Assembly: GCA_964020975.1 (NCBI GenBank) | Contig: CAXHWN010002574.1 | Span: 181,501-245,500, forward strand | DNA length: 64,000 nucleotides | Direction: 5' to 3' | From: Hermodice carunculata | Lineage: Eukaryota; Annelida; Polychaeta; Eunicida; Amphinomidae | Shown here: piece after piece, positions 21,445 through 34,625 of the stretch | Position numbering within the stretch: position 1 is the first letter of the stretch | How the letters are laid out: each line of letters starts with the position of its first letter | Notes under the pieces: model-generated | Told to the model about the DNA's origin: nothing | Seen by the model: the letters and a program-made list of their open reading frames with translations, nothing else | Databases searched by the model: none | Made by a program: the position numbers and the translations under genes

Positions 21445-24400
21445 CATTGGCTGTATCAGCGGCAGCTCCAGAAACTGTTCTTGCAGTAGCCAGCTGAATC
21501 CCTTCTCGTTGTTCTTCTGCAGTTATCGCAGATGGCACTTTAATAATCAAGAGCTGGTTGCATTATTATACTTTTTGCTGGTGGCAGTTCTCTATATTTC
21601 ACTCTAGCGAATCATATTCATGCTGTCGAAATTATGAACTCTGGCCTTGCATCATTGACAAATGGTCAGATAATTGGCTTGTAATTTTTCGTGCCTTTAA
21701 AACTGATGGTGTGCTGATATATATTTTCAACCCGCGGTAAAAAGAAATTGGCGAGGCATCTGAGGTAATATCCTTACAGTTCCAAAGAAGCTATGCTAGA
21801 AGATAGGCAAAAATTATAATCTTTGCCTCCTATGAAATATATAAAAACCTCTTATTGATATTTTCTAATTTCTCAAAGGTAATTTTGTCATACAATAGAA
21901 CGCAAATCACATATGTTACATATACCACATCTGTATGATTGATGCGGAGACTTAACCCAAAGCGGGTTGCAGTTGAAACTGGGGTCATTGCTGGTTAAAC
22001 TAATAACGCCATGATGCAATATGATGGGCTTATTCCTCTTACCTATGCAAAATTAAGAAAAGACCTAAGATTCAATTGCTCGTCTATAAATCATCGAAGG
22101 AGCATCCGCGGTTCGCCTTGCTCTTAGTGGAAGCTGTCATGGGTAATCTGCAATCCGTCGTCAAAGGCAATGACTGACGCCTAACAGCATTCATCAAGAG
22201 CAATCGGAGATCCGTGGATACGCATAAAATGAGTCCTGGAGAGTTAGATAGTAAACTATAATGTATCTAGGAACTGTGCTTAGAATTTTACGTATTGTGC
22301 CAGCGATTCATCACTGACGAATGCCAGAGACAGCCAACCACGGTTCACCTAGATCCTTTATATAATTCCAGGCAATGAACACCTCAGGAAACAACCAGCA
22401 ATCCAGTTCTCTGATTCGCTGAAAGCACCTGGTAACCAAAGAAACGTTTATCACAAACTAAAAAAAATATATTAAGCACCAGAAATTTGTTCATTTGCAG
22501 CACGACCAGCGGCTACCAATTGATATACAGGCAAACATAAATATCACACAGTAATGATGTATTTCAGAGAGATTTGGAAAACTAGAAAAATTGAAAACAT
22601 GACCACTTTCATTTAGTTTCGAAATATTATGATAGACGTACATAAGTATAGTCTATTGGAGAGTTAAATCTTTCATAAATTCTGTGTTAGGTTCCAATGG
22701 AAATTTTTATAAATGTTCATAAACTGTCGCTTCGAGTACAATTCCAGAGATCCCTTTAATGTGATTGGTACAAAAGTGCCTTCCTTCATAGCACTGGTAC
22801 AAGTCTAAACTGAAATGTATGCTGCCAAGGGAGAATTATAAAAGTGATCAACGGCAGTACACATGAATAAAATTATGCGTTCCTACACTTCTGAAAGATG
22901 TTTAAATTCGCCAAGTCATGCACCTTTTACACAGTAACGGCTGTTGACGATTACCAAAGGCTGATACAATAGTTGCAAGCAACGCTTAATGTGCGTATAC
23001 TTATTTACCAAATTTATAAAAAGGAGGCCTGTCGACCTAGTGCCATGCAGAAACATAATTGGATAACTATTGCAAACAATCCATTTCGATAAATGCATTC
23101 CTTCCATGACCTTGAGAATGCAGGTCAAAGTCACACAACATAATGCCAAATATGACTATTGGCGTAACGTATATTAGGGGTATTGGTTTTAGGGCTACCT
23201 CAGTTTATTATCACAATAATAAATCCAATATGTTTCTGATATCTATGATAGAAGTTTCAATTAATTCCCCGAGTAGCGCGCCCTTGACCTCACACGTCAT
23301 AGACTTTTGGTAAGAATGTCATTTAAAGCCATGTGCATCTATGTTCACAAATTCAAATGCATTGACCATCACAAAAATGCATATCCTAAAATGCATTCCA
23401 CTTGTAATGCCGAAAAGGTAGGTAATGTCATCCATGTCATGCAATATTTAACATCTGTATATGATGCACATTTGTGTCTCATTAAGTAATGTTATCCTTG
23501 CAAATAAACAGACCCATGGGTCCAATTCACCGCCCACATGTATTTGGACAACCATTATAAAAAAACCTGTTTCCTGGACAGCATCTCCTCCATGACCTAA
23601 ATAGAGAAAGAAAACGTTATTCATATTACGTGACATCAAACGTATATATAATACAAAGTGTTGATGTATTTGGTATTGTAAATATCATTTTTTAACATCT
23701 TGATTTAGTATCCGTTTTAAAGTGCTTAACGACCTTGACAAACAAGTCATGGTCACTGAAAATTTCATGAAATTTGACCCTTGGCCTATCGCTTAATTGC
23801 TGTACATTTTATAGTAACATTTCAATTTATAATTACAATATTTAATTGAATGTATTTTTGATGCCTATGATGTTGTTCCTATTGATACCACCAGTGGCAC
23901 TGCCAAGACTGGATACAGCTTAAGCCTTTTGTCTGTCTAACGTTCCTGACTCGGTATATGGATATATGGCCACAAACTCATGTTTTATGAACATTACACG
24001 TGATCATTTCCTCAAACGCATTTCTCTGCGATCTTGTAAAAGTAAAGCACAGGTAACTCCTAAGCGATATCAAACTTCCATACATGGTACACATTAAGGG
24101 GCATCAGCATAGCTTTTAACGATATGCGTTTATTTTCCGGAGAAAACCAATGGGAAGACACCAGTATGCAAATGGCATTGTGGAACCAAATGTCAAAACA
24201 TAAAACTAATTACTCATCGGGTTTGCGTTACTTATACTAAATCATATTTTGCACTTTGAGATTCTAAAGGTAGGGCAGTTTAACACAAGCCGCTGGTGAA
24301 TGTGAGTTTTTATTGCAATCCCATTTTAAAAAAAGTCGCATACCAGCTTTTTCGTAACATTAACGTATAACTGAATACTCGTTCAACATATAGGCATGCT

Positions 24401-25540
24401 TCAGTACAGATCTAAGAGAGAATTGTAACAGTCTTTGCTAGACCGAAAGAGCATGTACCGACTGGCAATTGCTAGCACATAGTAAAGCTATTTGTGGGCC
24501 ACTGCATGCATCTCGACTTGATGGAATGCAACCAAGTGCGAATTGTATGTGGTCAACCGCGTTGCAGAAACGTCAGACATATTTATTGCATATAATTTTA
24601 TTCATCACCATCGTCATCATCATTTGTTTAGTTTTCTAAAATAAGGAGATGCTTTTCCAATCTGAAAGTTTTAACATAGAGCAAGCCAAGATACATAGAT
24701 ACATATCATCAAGTTTTATGCTTAATGGGTAAGCTACTTCAAAATATTGGCGACCTCGAACTTGGCAAAGGTCTATCTTGGGTAATTATCTTCTGCATAT
24801 TTTCAAATGGTAACGCTCCAATGTTTGTTGTGTTTTTTCAAAATATTTTTTCTTTATTTTTTTTCCAAGCCTGAACAGATAGACTTTTTTGAGACCACTT
24901 GAGTGATTACTTTGCAATTGCTTAAGAGTGCCTTTGCGCACGCCTGCACCTTTGTTAATTACAAGAGTGTAGCAGATGTAGGTACATCCAGAGTATAAAT
25001 GTGGCAACAATAAAACAAATGTTTCTGTATTTATATTTTAGAGATACGCAATAACCTTTGCTTTTTGAGAATACTTAACATTCAATTGAAGCCTGAAACG
25101 TCTGGTGCTAGTGTAAGCTGTTTTATATGCCATGTGAGTGCCGTTTTTCAAGTTTTGTTTTCAGGTCTTGGCACATCCATAAGCGTGCACTTGTGTCTTG
25201 GTATGTAGGTCCATGTAACTGAAACAAATATAATTTTACCTCACCGCTACAGTACCAGAAAAGCATCACTGCATATACTTATACTTGCTAACTAGTCATT
25301 AATGTATAAGGTGACCCAGTATGTTGCCTGATTGATGTGCCCAATGCAGGATATTGGCATAACTGTTTTTCCTGCAACGGTGGTTTGTTTGTGCATTCGT
25401 AGACTACTTGAGGTAGTAGAATATCCCTTTACAAAGTGACATTAAATACCTTACATTAGATACTGATGATTGCTTATACCGCTGTTAAATACGTTCCGAC
25501 GGCACATATATAAATTTGATGCTACATTTGAAGACACTGT
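21445..25540. other. Unassigned stretch
   Basis: About 4 kb of AT-rich sequence with frames below 80 codons and no recognised product. Contains only the weak inverted pair at 22098-22227. Confidence 0.4.
22098..22227. repeat. Imperfect inverted pair
   Basis: 22098-22133 (GCATCCGCGGTTCG, then TTGCTCTTAGTG) pairs with 22192-22227 on the opposite strand (GTATCCACGGATCT, then TTGCTCTTGATG), at about 75-80% by eye. It could fold into a hairpin with a roughly 60-nt loop. No flanking target duplication was recognised. Confidence 0.5.
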
Positions 25541-25544
25541 TGTA

Positions 25545-26705
25545 CCGTGCTGAATCGAAAACATTTAACACATGCTCTAATGGGAGAAGAGCCTCTCAAA
25601 ACAGCAAATATTCGAAGCGCTTTGGGGATCAACTGCAAAAATTATTATCTGGATGTTTTGAAAAATGAACTTGGCATAAACAATGTTTCAGATATAAGAG
25701 GAAAAGACGTATATAAATTACACAATCCATTGATAATTTGATAGATACACACAAAGATGAGATGCAAAGAAATTTTAATATTAAACTTTCTGAAGAAGAC
25801 TCCTTTGTCCCACTTGTGTTCTGGATACCCAATATAGCCTAACAATCAAGATTCAACGCTGGTTCTTCAAAATGTACCACAAAACAATTATCAAAAGAAG
25901 TGACACTATGTTTGACTGCAATTAGGTATCATTTCCGTACATACTGTAATGTAATTTCAAGGAACTAAAAAATTCATTGCTTTTGGAGTATTAGCAATAA
26001 TTCCGAGTTTGTAGCTAAAATCAAAGAAAAAAATGAAAAGCAAAAAATGTCAAATGTTTCCATTTTTCTACACTGTACACAAACCTACCCATAGATTAAG
26101 TTCAGAGTTATCTTTCAGAATTAATAAGCAAAACCTTTCAGCATAATGGTATGCCAAACATAAATATTAATTCACATTCAAAGGACACGAAATGGTCACC
26201 TAATAAATATTAAAGAAGGTAATGTTAAATCTTAAACTGTTCAAACTTTGATGGATACTATAAAAGTTCTGTTGGGTAATGCTTTTGTTCAATGTGGAAA
26301 GGCATTCCAATGTGTCACAACTGTACCCTGTTACTTGCTGATTTCTATTTAACCTGGCTTGAATTTAAGTATATGGATAAATTGATGACAAAGGACTTTT
26401 GGATGACTACACAGTTATGGAACAATGTAAGGTATATTGATAACATTGCTTATTTAAATTTACGTAGTGTCATTGAAATTGATAAACAATTTACCCAAAA
26501 ATATCCCTCTTGAGAGTAACAATTCAGATGGTTTCAAAGATGCGTTTCCGGAATAGCATATTCAGGTCACTAAAGACAGGTTTTGCGCTAACGTCTATAA
26601 CAAAAGTGATGAGTTTAACTTTGAAGTAAATAACTATCCTTTCCCTGACAGCAACGTTTCGGGAGGTCTTGAAATTAGTATATTCTTGTCACAAATTTTA
26701 GGATT
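25545..26705 (+). mobile_element. Second Penelope-like element, decayed RT region only
   Basis: Three stretches in different frames follow RT order. First, 25547-25741 contains CKNYYLDVLKNELG, equivalent to the fingers block CKRFYLDVIVRELG of the first element. Second, around 25740-25840 a neighbouring frame gives KLSEEDSFVPLVFWIPN, the region leading into the PKLHKNP motif. Third, 26292-26513 contains GIPMCHNCTLLLADFYL (motif B) and VRYIDNIAYLNL (motif C, with the second Asp changed to Asn). It continues with DKSDEFNFEV and NYPFPDSNV-like pieces to about 26700. No endonuclease was seen. The sequence around motifs B and C differs from the first element, so it belongs to another subfamily and is much older. 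A Tc1-like transposon lies 30 bp downstream. Confidence 0.8.
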
Positions 26706-26737
26706 TGGTGCGTTACTTTGTATCAAATATATATATA

Positions 26738-26760
26738 CTGAACCAAACAAATAACGGAAC
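26738..26760 (+). repeat. Left terminal inverted repeat of the Tc1-like element
   Basis: Nineteen bases identical to the right end in inverted orientation, then one mismatch and AAC. Confidence 0.93.
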
Positions 26761-27200
26761 TTTTTCATTTGGGTTTATTTTCACATTGGAACTGTATTTA
26801 AAGTTCAGAAATATACGAACCGTTGTTAAATCAGTCTAAAATAATGCACCAAGTAGTGTGACCTCAAGGTCGAGTACCCTGACCTTGCCATGGGGTCATT
26901 GTCATGAATCAAGAGTGACTACAGCAGGCTATTTTACGCAAGTCTCTGACACCTGAAATTAAGGTTGACAAGTCTTTGATTCTGGGACAGGAAAAGGCCA
27001 CATTGAAATCAGCCCAAGCGTAACTGTGTGCGAGGATATGAGGCTTTCAAAGTTTGGTGGTTGTGCTGAATCAAGGACAACTGCAGGATTCAGTGTTACC
27101 CATATGACTAAAACATTTGCACCTTTACTGGTTGGATGTAGCCCCTCATGGACAATAAAAGGGCAGCATGGGATTCATTTGGCACAGTATTCCAAGAACT

Positions 27201-28188
27201 ATGGGTCGATTATCAACAGTAGATCGGGAGAGAGGAATTGGCATGCTACAGGCTGGTTTATCTGCAGCAGAGGTGGCAAGAAGACTGCAAGTCCACAAAT
27301 CCACTATATCCAGACTTGCTGCAAGATTCCAGGAGACTGGGGCCACAGCTGATAGACAGAGTCCTGGGAGACCAAGAGAAACCACACTTGCACAAGACAG
27401 ACACATCAGGGTGTCACATCTGCAGAACAGAACTCGACCAGCCACTAGAACTGCACAACAGACACCTGGCAGAACCAATAACAGAATATCTGCCCAGATA
27501 GTCCGTAATAGACTACAAGAACACCATCTACATGCCAGGCGTCCTTACAGGGGTCAAATTTTGACACAGGCAAGAAGGCAAGCCCAACGACAATGGGCTA
27601 CTGCTTAACTCGCTGGACCCATCAGCAGTGGAGGGATGTGCTATTCACCAATGAATCCCGCTTCACCCTGTATCATGCAGATTGTAGGACACATGTTTGG
27701 CGACGAAGGGGAGAACGCTACTCAGATGCCTGTGTGCTGGAAACAGATCAATTTGGGGTTGCATCAGTGATGGTGGGGTGGAATTTCATTCACAGCCAAA
27801 ACCCAGCTAATCTTCATTGAAGGCAATCTTAATGCTGCCCGTTACAGGGATGAGATCCTTCAGCCTGTTGCTGTCCCTTTCATTAGACACCACCAACTCC
27901 ACTTGCTTCAACAGGACAATGCTCGGCCCCATGCCGCTAAACTGACAATGGGTTTTGCTATGGCCAGCCTTCTCACCTGATATCAATCCCATTGAGCATC
28001 TTTGGGACTACCTTGACCAGCGTGTTCGGAGACGGGATCCAGCGCCCGCCAACCACCAGCAGCTTTGCCAGGCTCTTCAAGAAGAGTAGGATCGTGTGCC
28101 CCAGCAGATGGTGCAGCAGCTAGTGTCATCCATGCGCCGACGTTGCATAGCAGTTACAGATGCTGATTGTGGTCACACACAGTATTAG
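27201..28188 (+). pseudogene. Tc1-like transposase, broken by frameshifts and a stop
   Basis: The frame starts at the methionine of MGRLSTVDRERG (27201; an in-frame upstream ATG at 27168 is less likely native). The N-terminal helix-turn-helix pair is complete (VARRLQVHKSTISRL, the GRPRETT hinge, RISAQIVRNRL, HARRPYRG). The catalytic domain is split. The first Asp is in DVLFTNESRF (27636 onward), after a stop and frame change near 27605. A second frame change near 27780 precedes the second Asp in LLQQDNARPHAAK. A third near 27955 precedes the last catalytic region, SPDINPIEHLWDYLDQRVR. A Trp codon has become TAG at 28087-28089 (QALQEE then stop, DRVPQQ). The C-terminus ends at 28188. It cannot make active enzyme, but the terminal repeats could still be recognised by a related transposase. 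Confidence 0.92.
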
Positions 28189-28354
28189 TGGACATGCCAA
28201 TTTGTGAACTTTACAAACCAGCTGGTCGCGCCCTCGTTGACAGTTTCAAGGTTTTGTTTTTCACATGTTATGCCAAAAAAACTGCAGAATATGGATCTAG
28301 TTTGTTTCTGTGATATGAAAGTAACAATAAATATTAAAGTTAAAAAGTTTAAGG

Positions 28355-28377
28355 GTTGCGTTATTTGTTTGGTTCAG
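28355..28377 (-). repeat. Right terminal inverted repeat of the Tc1-like element
   Basis: Mirror of 26738-26760 with one mismatch; TA follows at 28378-28379. Confidence 0.93.
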
Positions 28378-28613
28378 TATATATATATTTTCAAAATCTT
28401 CCTGTAAATATCCAGGGATTGCATTTTTGTTAGAGAGTTTGGCTTCAATAATTCTAACGTCTTAAGACTTGCTTATTTCGCTTCCTAATTCTCTCTTTTG
28501 GCAACGTTGTGCTTTAATATTAAACTTCAGACATTTTAAGCTTACATGTTTTCTGTCAGGTGAACCCCCAGGGACTATCGGTAGCAAGCAATGGCTTACG
28601 ACAGTTACACATC

Positions 28614-28614
28614 A

Positions 28615-28681
<67 letters not shown>

Positions 28682-28852
28682 CATCCATCCATCCATCCAT
28701 CCATCCATCCATCCATCCATCCATCCATCCATCCATCCATCCATCCATCCATCCATCCATCCATCCATCCATCCATCCATCCATCCATCCAACCAGCCAG
28801 TCACCCATCAATTCATCTATCTATCTGCCTGTCGGTCTGTCCATCTATCTCA

Positions 28853-28903
<51 letters not shown>

Positions 28904-28914
28904 CATCCATCCAT

Positions 28915-28959
<45 letters not shown>

Positions 28960-29014
28960 TAGCCACCCATCCATTCATCTATCTATCTGCCTGTCGGTCT
29001 GTCCATCTATCTCA

Positions 29015-29080
<66 letters not shown>

Positions 29081-29175
29081 CTATCCATCCGTGCAGCCAT
29101 CCATCCATCCAGCCAGCCACCCACCCATCCATCCATCCATCTATCCATTCATCTATCTATCTGCCTGTCAGTCTG

Positions 29176-29237
<62 letters not shown>

Positions 29238-29461
29238 CATCCATCCAGCCAGCCAGCCATTCATCTATCTGCCTGTCGGTCTGTCCATCCATCCGTCCAT
29301 CTATCTATCTATCTATCTATCTATCTATATATCTATCTATTTATCTATCTGTCTATCTATCCATCAATCCATCCATGCATCCATCCATCCAGCCAGCCAG
29401 CCACCCACCCATCCATTCATCCATCTATCCATTGCCCATCTATCTGCCTGTCTGTCTGTCC

Positions 29462-29520
<59 letters not shown>

Positions 29521-29522
29521 CA
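28614..29522 (+). repeat. 0.9-kb compound tetranucleotide repeat (ATCT / ATCC / AGCC)
   Basis: Alternating blocks of ATCT, ATCC and CAGC/AGCC units with a few conserved interruptions. A higher-order unit is visible: a block containing CTGCCTGTCGGTCTGTCCAT recurs four or five times with roughly 160-180-bp spacing. All three forward frames stay open because the units lack stops. They read as IYLS/IHPS repeats and are not genes. Confidence 0.97.
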
Positions 29523-29524
29523 CT

Positions 29525-30535
29525 GACAGCCATTTGATACTAGGCTAGTGGGTGTCTTTCCAGTTATGTGATATTATGTACATCATTTAGACCAGTTCAT
29601 AGGACTCGGGTTTATTCGGTTCACTTCAGGCAGTGCACCCTGCTTTGTTTACATTTTGTGCTCGACCACGCTGGCCGGATTATACTTGGATAAGAAAGTA
29701 AAACACAGGATGTGCTTGGATTTAACTAATCTGTGGCGTTAGCCGTGGCATCTGTTGTAAACATATGAGGGCGTGGGTCTGACTCGGCTGCTTGCTGATT
29801 TTACAATCAGGCCAACAATGGAATGATAATTAATTACGGTCGGGATGAATTCGGTACAACTCGGTATGAACAGGTCTATTCCGGGAAGTATCATATACAA
29901 TGCAGAGACAATTAAACAGCATTCCCTCTTGTGATCCACATTAAGAAGTGAACTGTCGTGGATATGTGTGCCCAGCTTCCACCAGCTGGCAGCTGGTCTG
30001 GCTCACAAAAGATGTCAACATATCTTGATACACCTTTTACTTCAGTTCTTTCTTATTGGTATCATGTATTTTTTCTGGAACTCCCAGAAAATGTTTGTTT
30101 TGATTTGTTAGTCTCTCGAATCATATAGCAGCCAGCAAGAAAGCCAGGGGAGTCCAGTGATATAGTGTTTCTGTGTACTATATCTACAGTCAAGAAAGCG
30201 TCTTAATGAAGAAGGTTCCTTTCCGAATCCCATAAACTGTTTGATTGCTATTCTGTTTGAAGAAATACCTCATTTCTGAAGGAAATGAAGCCATACCAAT
30301 CTAACAAATAAGTATGAGTTCCTTTGTTGTTAATGTATGATGCAAGAAAATGAAAGAGCACAAAACAGAAGGAAGTTTGCTTAAATGTGCCTCTCTGTGA
30401 ATGATGAAGAGAATGGGTAACAACTTATTTATGTGGTTCAGAAAAACATTACCAATATCATAAATTTTTTCCACCAAACAATGAGAGCAAAATTTAATAA
30501 AACAATAATCAGAGATTGAAGATTTACCAACCCTT
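29525..30535. other. Unassigned stretch
   Basis: No supported feature. Confidence 0.4.
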
Positions 30536-30539
30536 CAAC

Positions 30540-30635
30540 ATGCATCTTCGAATATCAACGTACGCAAACAGATTTCGCTCCTGAGTTGAGACAGCAGTCA
30601 CGCATTAAAGGCAACGGCTCACATACTTTTCTATG
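30540..30635 (+). repeat. Dispersed short repeat, copy 2 of 3
   Basis: Most diverged copy: CTCCTGAGTTGAGACAG and CAGTCACGCATTAAAGGCAA are recognisable, and the upstream AACAGATTTCG corresponds to AACAAATTTCA in copy 1. Confidence 0.65.
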
Positions 30636-30907
30636 GCGTAGGAGACATATTTGTCAACTGATTGAATTAAAATGTTTATTTGAATTTTTGACGTGAGGAG
30701 TTGCTAGTGATTTTTTATCACAGTTTCGCAATGGCTACAAAGGAGAGGAAGGTAATACCCCGAGCCGTCGTTCTCGCTTGAGAAGCATTGGTGGGTTGAA
30801 CAAATCACAACCACCATTATAAAAAGTAGTTTGTCACACCTAACATTTTCATAGTGCAAACATTTGTGAGATTTGATACAGCCCCTTTCGCATTGAAAAA
30901 ATTCAAA

Positions 30908-32745
<1,838 letters not shown>

Positions 32746-32747
32746 AA

Positions 32748-33230
32748 ATTCCTTATCTCAGCTGACTGACTAGTCGGCCAACTAAGCTAACAGAACGAGT
32801 CTTCGTATGTGCTGTTTTTATTGAAGTTTATTCACTACGTCACAGACCACTAATTCTTAGATATTTACTTATATTTTTTTTTCAAATCCTGGCAGTCAAA
32901 TAGTCTTCCGTGTTGGCGGGGTTGTTCTTTTTGTGCATCACTACCAAGTTCAAATGAGTACACTTCAGTGATTATGCTTTATTCCGTTCTGAATTTGTAT
33001 GCTCTGTTTTGTGCAAATGTAATTATACCTTCTTCTGTGCAAACGCTGGGCCAATTGTTTCAAAGTTGTATAATGATATTCCGCACCCCCCCCCCCCCGA
33101 CACTAATTTGTTCAAGATGTGGCTTTGCTATTTTCTGTGTGTTTTTAAGGACGATTTTCCGTGTTTTTCAGGAGTGAAATGTGTTCTTTGCATTGAAAGC
33201 TTAATGTTGTTTTTTGTTATTCTATAATCT
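32748..33230 (+). repeat. AGCT-hairpin family repeat, with head
   Basis: Begins with a hairpin-like head (CTCAGCTGACTGAC ... GGCCAACTAAGCT). It later carries CTTCTTCTGTGCAAACGCTGG, GGCCAATTGTTTCAAAG and TTTGTTCAAGATGTGGC, which align with 5700-5800 of the copy left of the Penelope-like element. It contains a C-run at 33087-33099. Confidence 0.6.
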
Positions 33231-33529
33231 CTGCCTTATGATGTATTTACCTTTGATATCATTGTTGGGTTGAAATTTATGAGTGTGGGTGATTTTTTTC
33301 TGAACGACATCCTTTTTTTAATTTCTCTCAAATTCTGCTGATACTTAGTCGAAACGCACATTGTCGAAAGCTGGAACAAACTTATTCACTTAGTAAAGAT
33401 GCTTTAGATCCCTCAGTTAAATAAAAAAATCTGGTTATATTCCTGCATTTTCAAATTCTGGATTATGGTCAAATAAAAAAAATATGAATACTGTACTTGC
33501 AAAAATTCCCTTATTGCTTAAAAATTCGA

Positions 33530-33835
33530 GCTTTGGAAAGTTAAAGAAGGATCGTAAAACCAGGGCATATACATTTGGTCTACATATTTCCATATGAGAT
33601 AAACTCAAAATAAGGCAAGGCTCATATTTTTAATAAGTTCAGTTTTAACTTCAAATATGGAAGAGTCAATTAAGTTTGCTCCCAGCCAATTTTCGTGGCG
33701 ACATATCGCACTTCAGTAGAAGTGGTCAGTTGCAAGATCATCAATAAGGGATTTAAATTCGTCAAATTTGGCATTTATACTTTGAATATTTAGATTGAGG
33801 ACTGAAAAAGTATGAATATTGAAACATTTACTATT
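33530..33835 (-). pseudogene. LINE endonuclease N-terminal fragment
   Basis: On the minus strand from about 33815 the translation reads FSVLNLNIQSINAKFDEFKS then LIDDL, and after one stop SAICRHENWLGANLID. This matches the start of the APE-type endonuclease of many non-LTR retrotransposons (LNIQSI motif, then the catalytic E in a QETWL-like position, here HENWL). Downstream similarity fades. It has the same strand as, but lies downstream of, the LINE at 34.6-36.6 kb, so it belongs to a different insertion. Confidence 0.65.
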
Positions 33836-34625
33836 CTAGATTGTTTTGTTTGCAACGACTTAAGCACCTTCTCTTTTCATTTTTAATTATCCGATATCCC
33901 ATTATGACCATCCTACTGCTGTAATAATTTGTTTAGGCTTATTTTTGTCCTAGATGGCCCCAGTGATAGCCACATCATGTCCTTAACAGGGGTCATCCTG
34001 ACATAAGCATTTTATATCATGTTCTCTTGTGTCGCAAATACAACTGTTATGTATGCCTATTGTACTACCCCACTTGTATGTATTGTTGTCAAATAAACCA
34101 CTTCGGAGTTCTCAGTTTAATAGTTCTCACCTGGAGCTGCTGCTGCATTACGATGGACAATTTAAACTTAGACCCCAACACTAAAGGCTGTGGATGTGAT
34201 GACGTAGCTGCCTGGGCTAAATTTATTACTTTGGCAATATAGCTTTTGCTGAAGTCATTCCTGGACTCAATTGCTGAAAATAAGAAGTCTACCTATCTTC
34301 AATAAAGCCTGTGGCAGTGGTTTTACCAAGCTTTGAAGAGATCACAGCATTGGCTGTTATTTCTCCTACGGATATCAACTGTTTAAGAGTACTCATGCAT
34401 GGTTGTTCAGCCCGACAAAGGTGTTGTGTCAAGCGGCTTTCACCACTTTACATCACAGTTGAGATTAAAGAACTTTCCCCCCACTTTCGTTTTTTACTTT
34501 AAATGGTGCATCAAAGTTTTTCCTAATAAACGAATGACACTTCCCTACACTAGAGCATTTTGTGTCATTGTACTCTTGCACTTGTTTATGAATCAGCTTA
34601 CTAGAAATGGGTGATCCCAGGTAAA
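33836..34625. other. Unassigned stretch
   Basis: Small plus-strand frames (34027-34242, 34311-34502, 34399-34614) have no recognised motif. Confidence 0.35.

Larger units (their letters stand above)
26738..28377 (+). mobile_element. Tc1-like DNA transposon, both ends present, 1,640 bp
   Basis: The left end is CTGAACCAAACAAATAACG followed by GAAC. The right end is the reverse complement of CTGAACCAAACAAATAACG followed by CAAC, so the terminal repeats match over about 23 bp with one mismatch. Each end is flanked by TA (26736-26737 and 28378-28379), the standard Tc1/mariner target duplication, within TATATA tracts. The interior encodes a degenerate transposase on the plus strand. Length and organisation are typical of the superfamily. 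It lies just beyond the second Penelope-like remnant. Confidence 0.93.

Noticed and set aside
28614-29522. CRISPR-like spaced repeats
   Set aside because: The regular repetition is microsatellite. There are no unique spacers and no cas-like genes, and the context is eukaryotic.
28469-29548. Three overlapping long open frames (up to 359 codons) rich in IYLS and IHPS
   Set aside because: They are translations of tetranucleotide repeats without stop codons. All three frames are open and nothing outside the tract is conserved.
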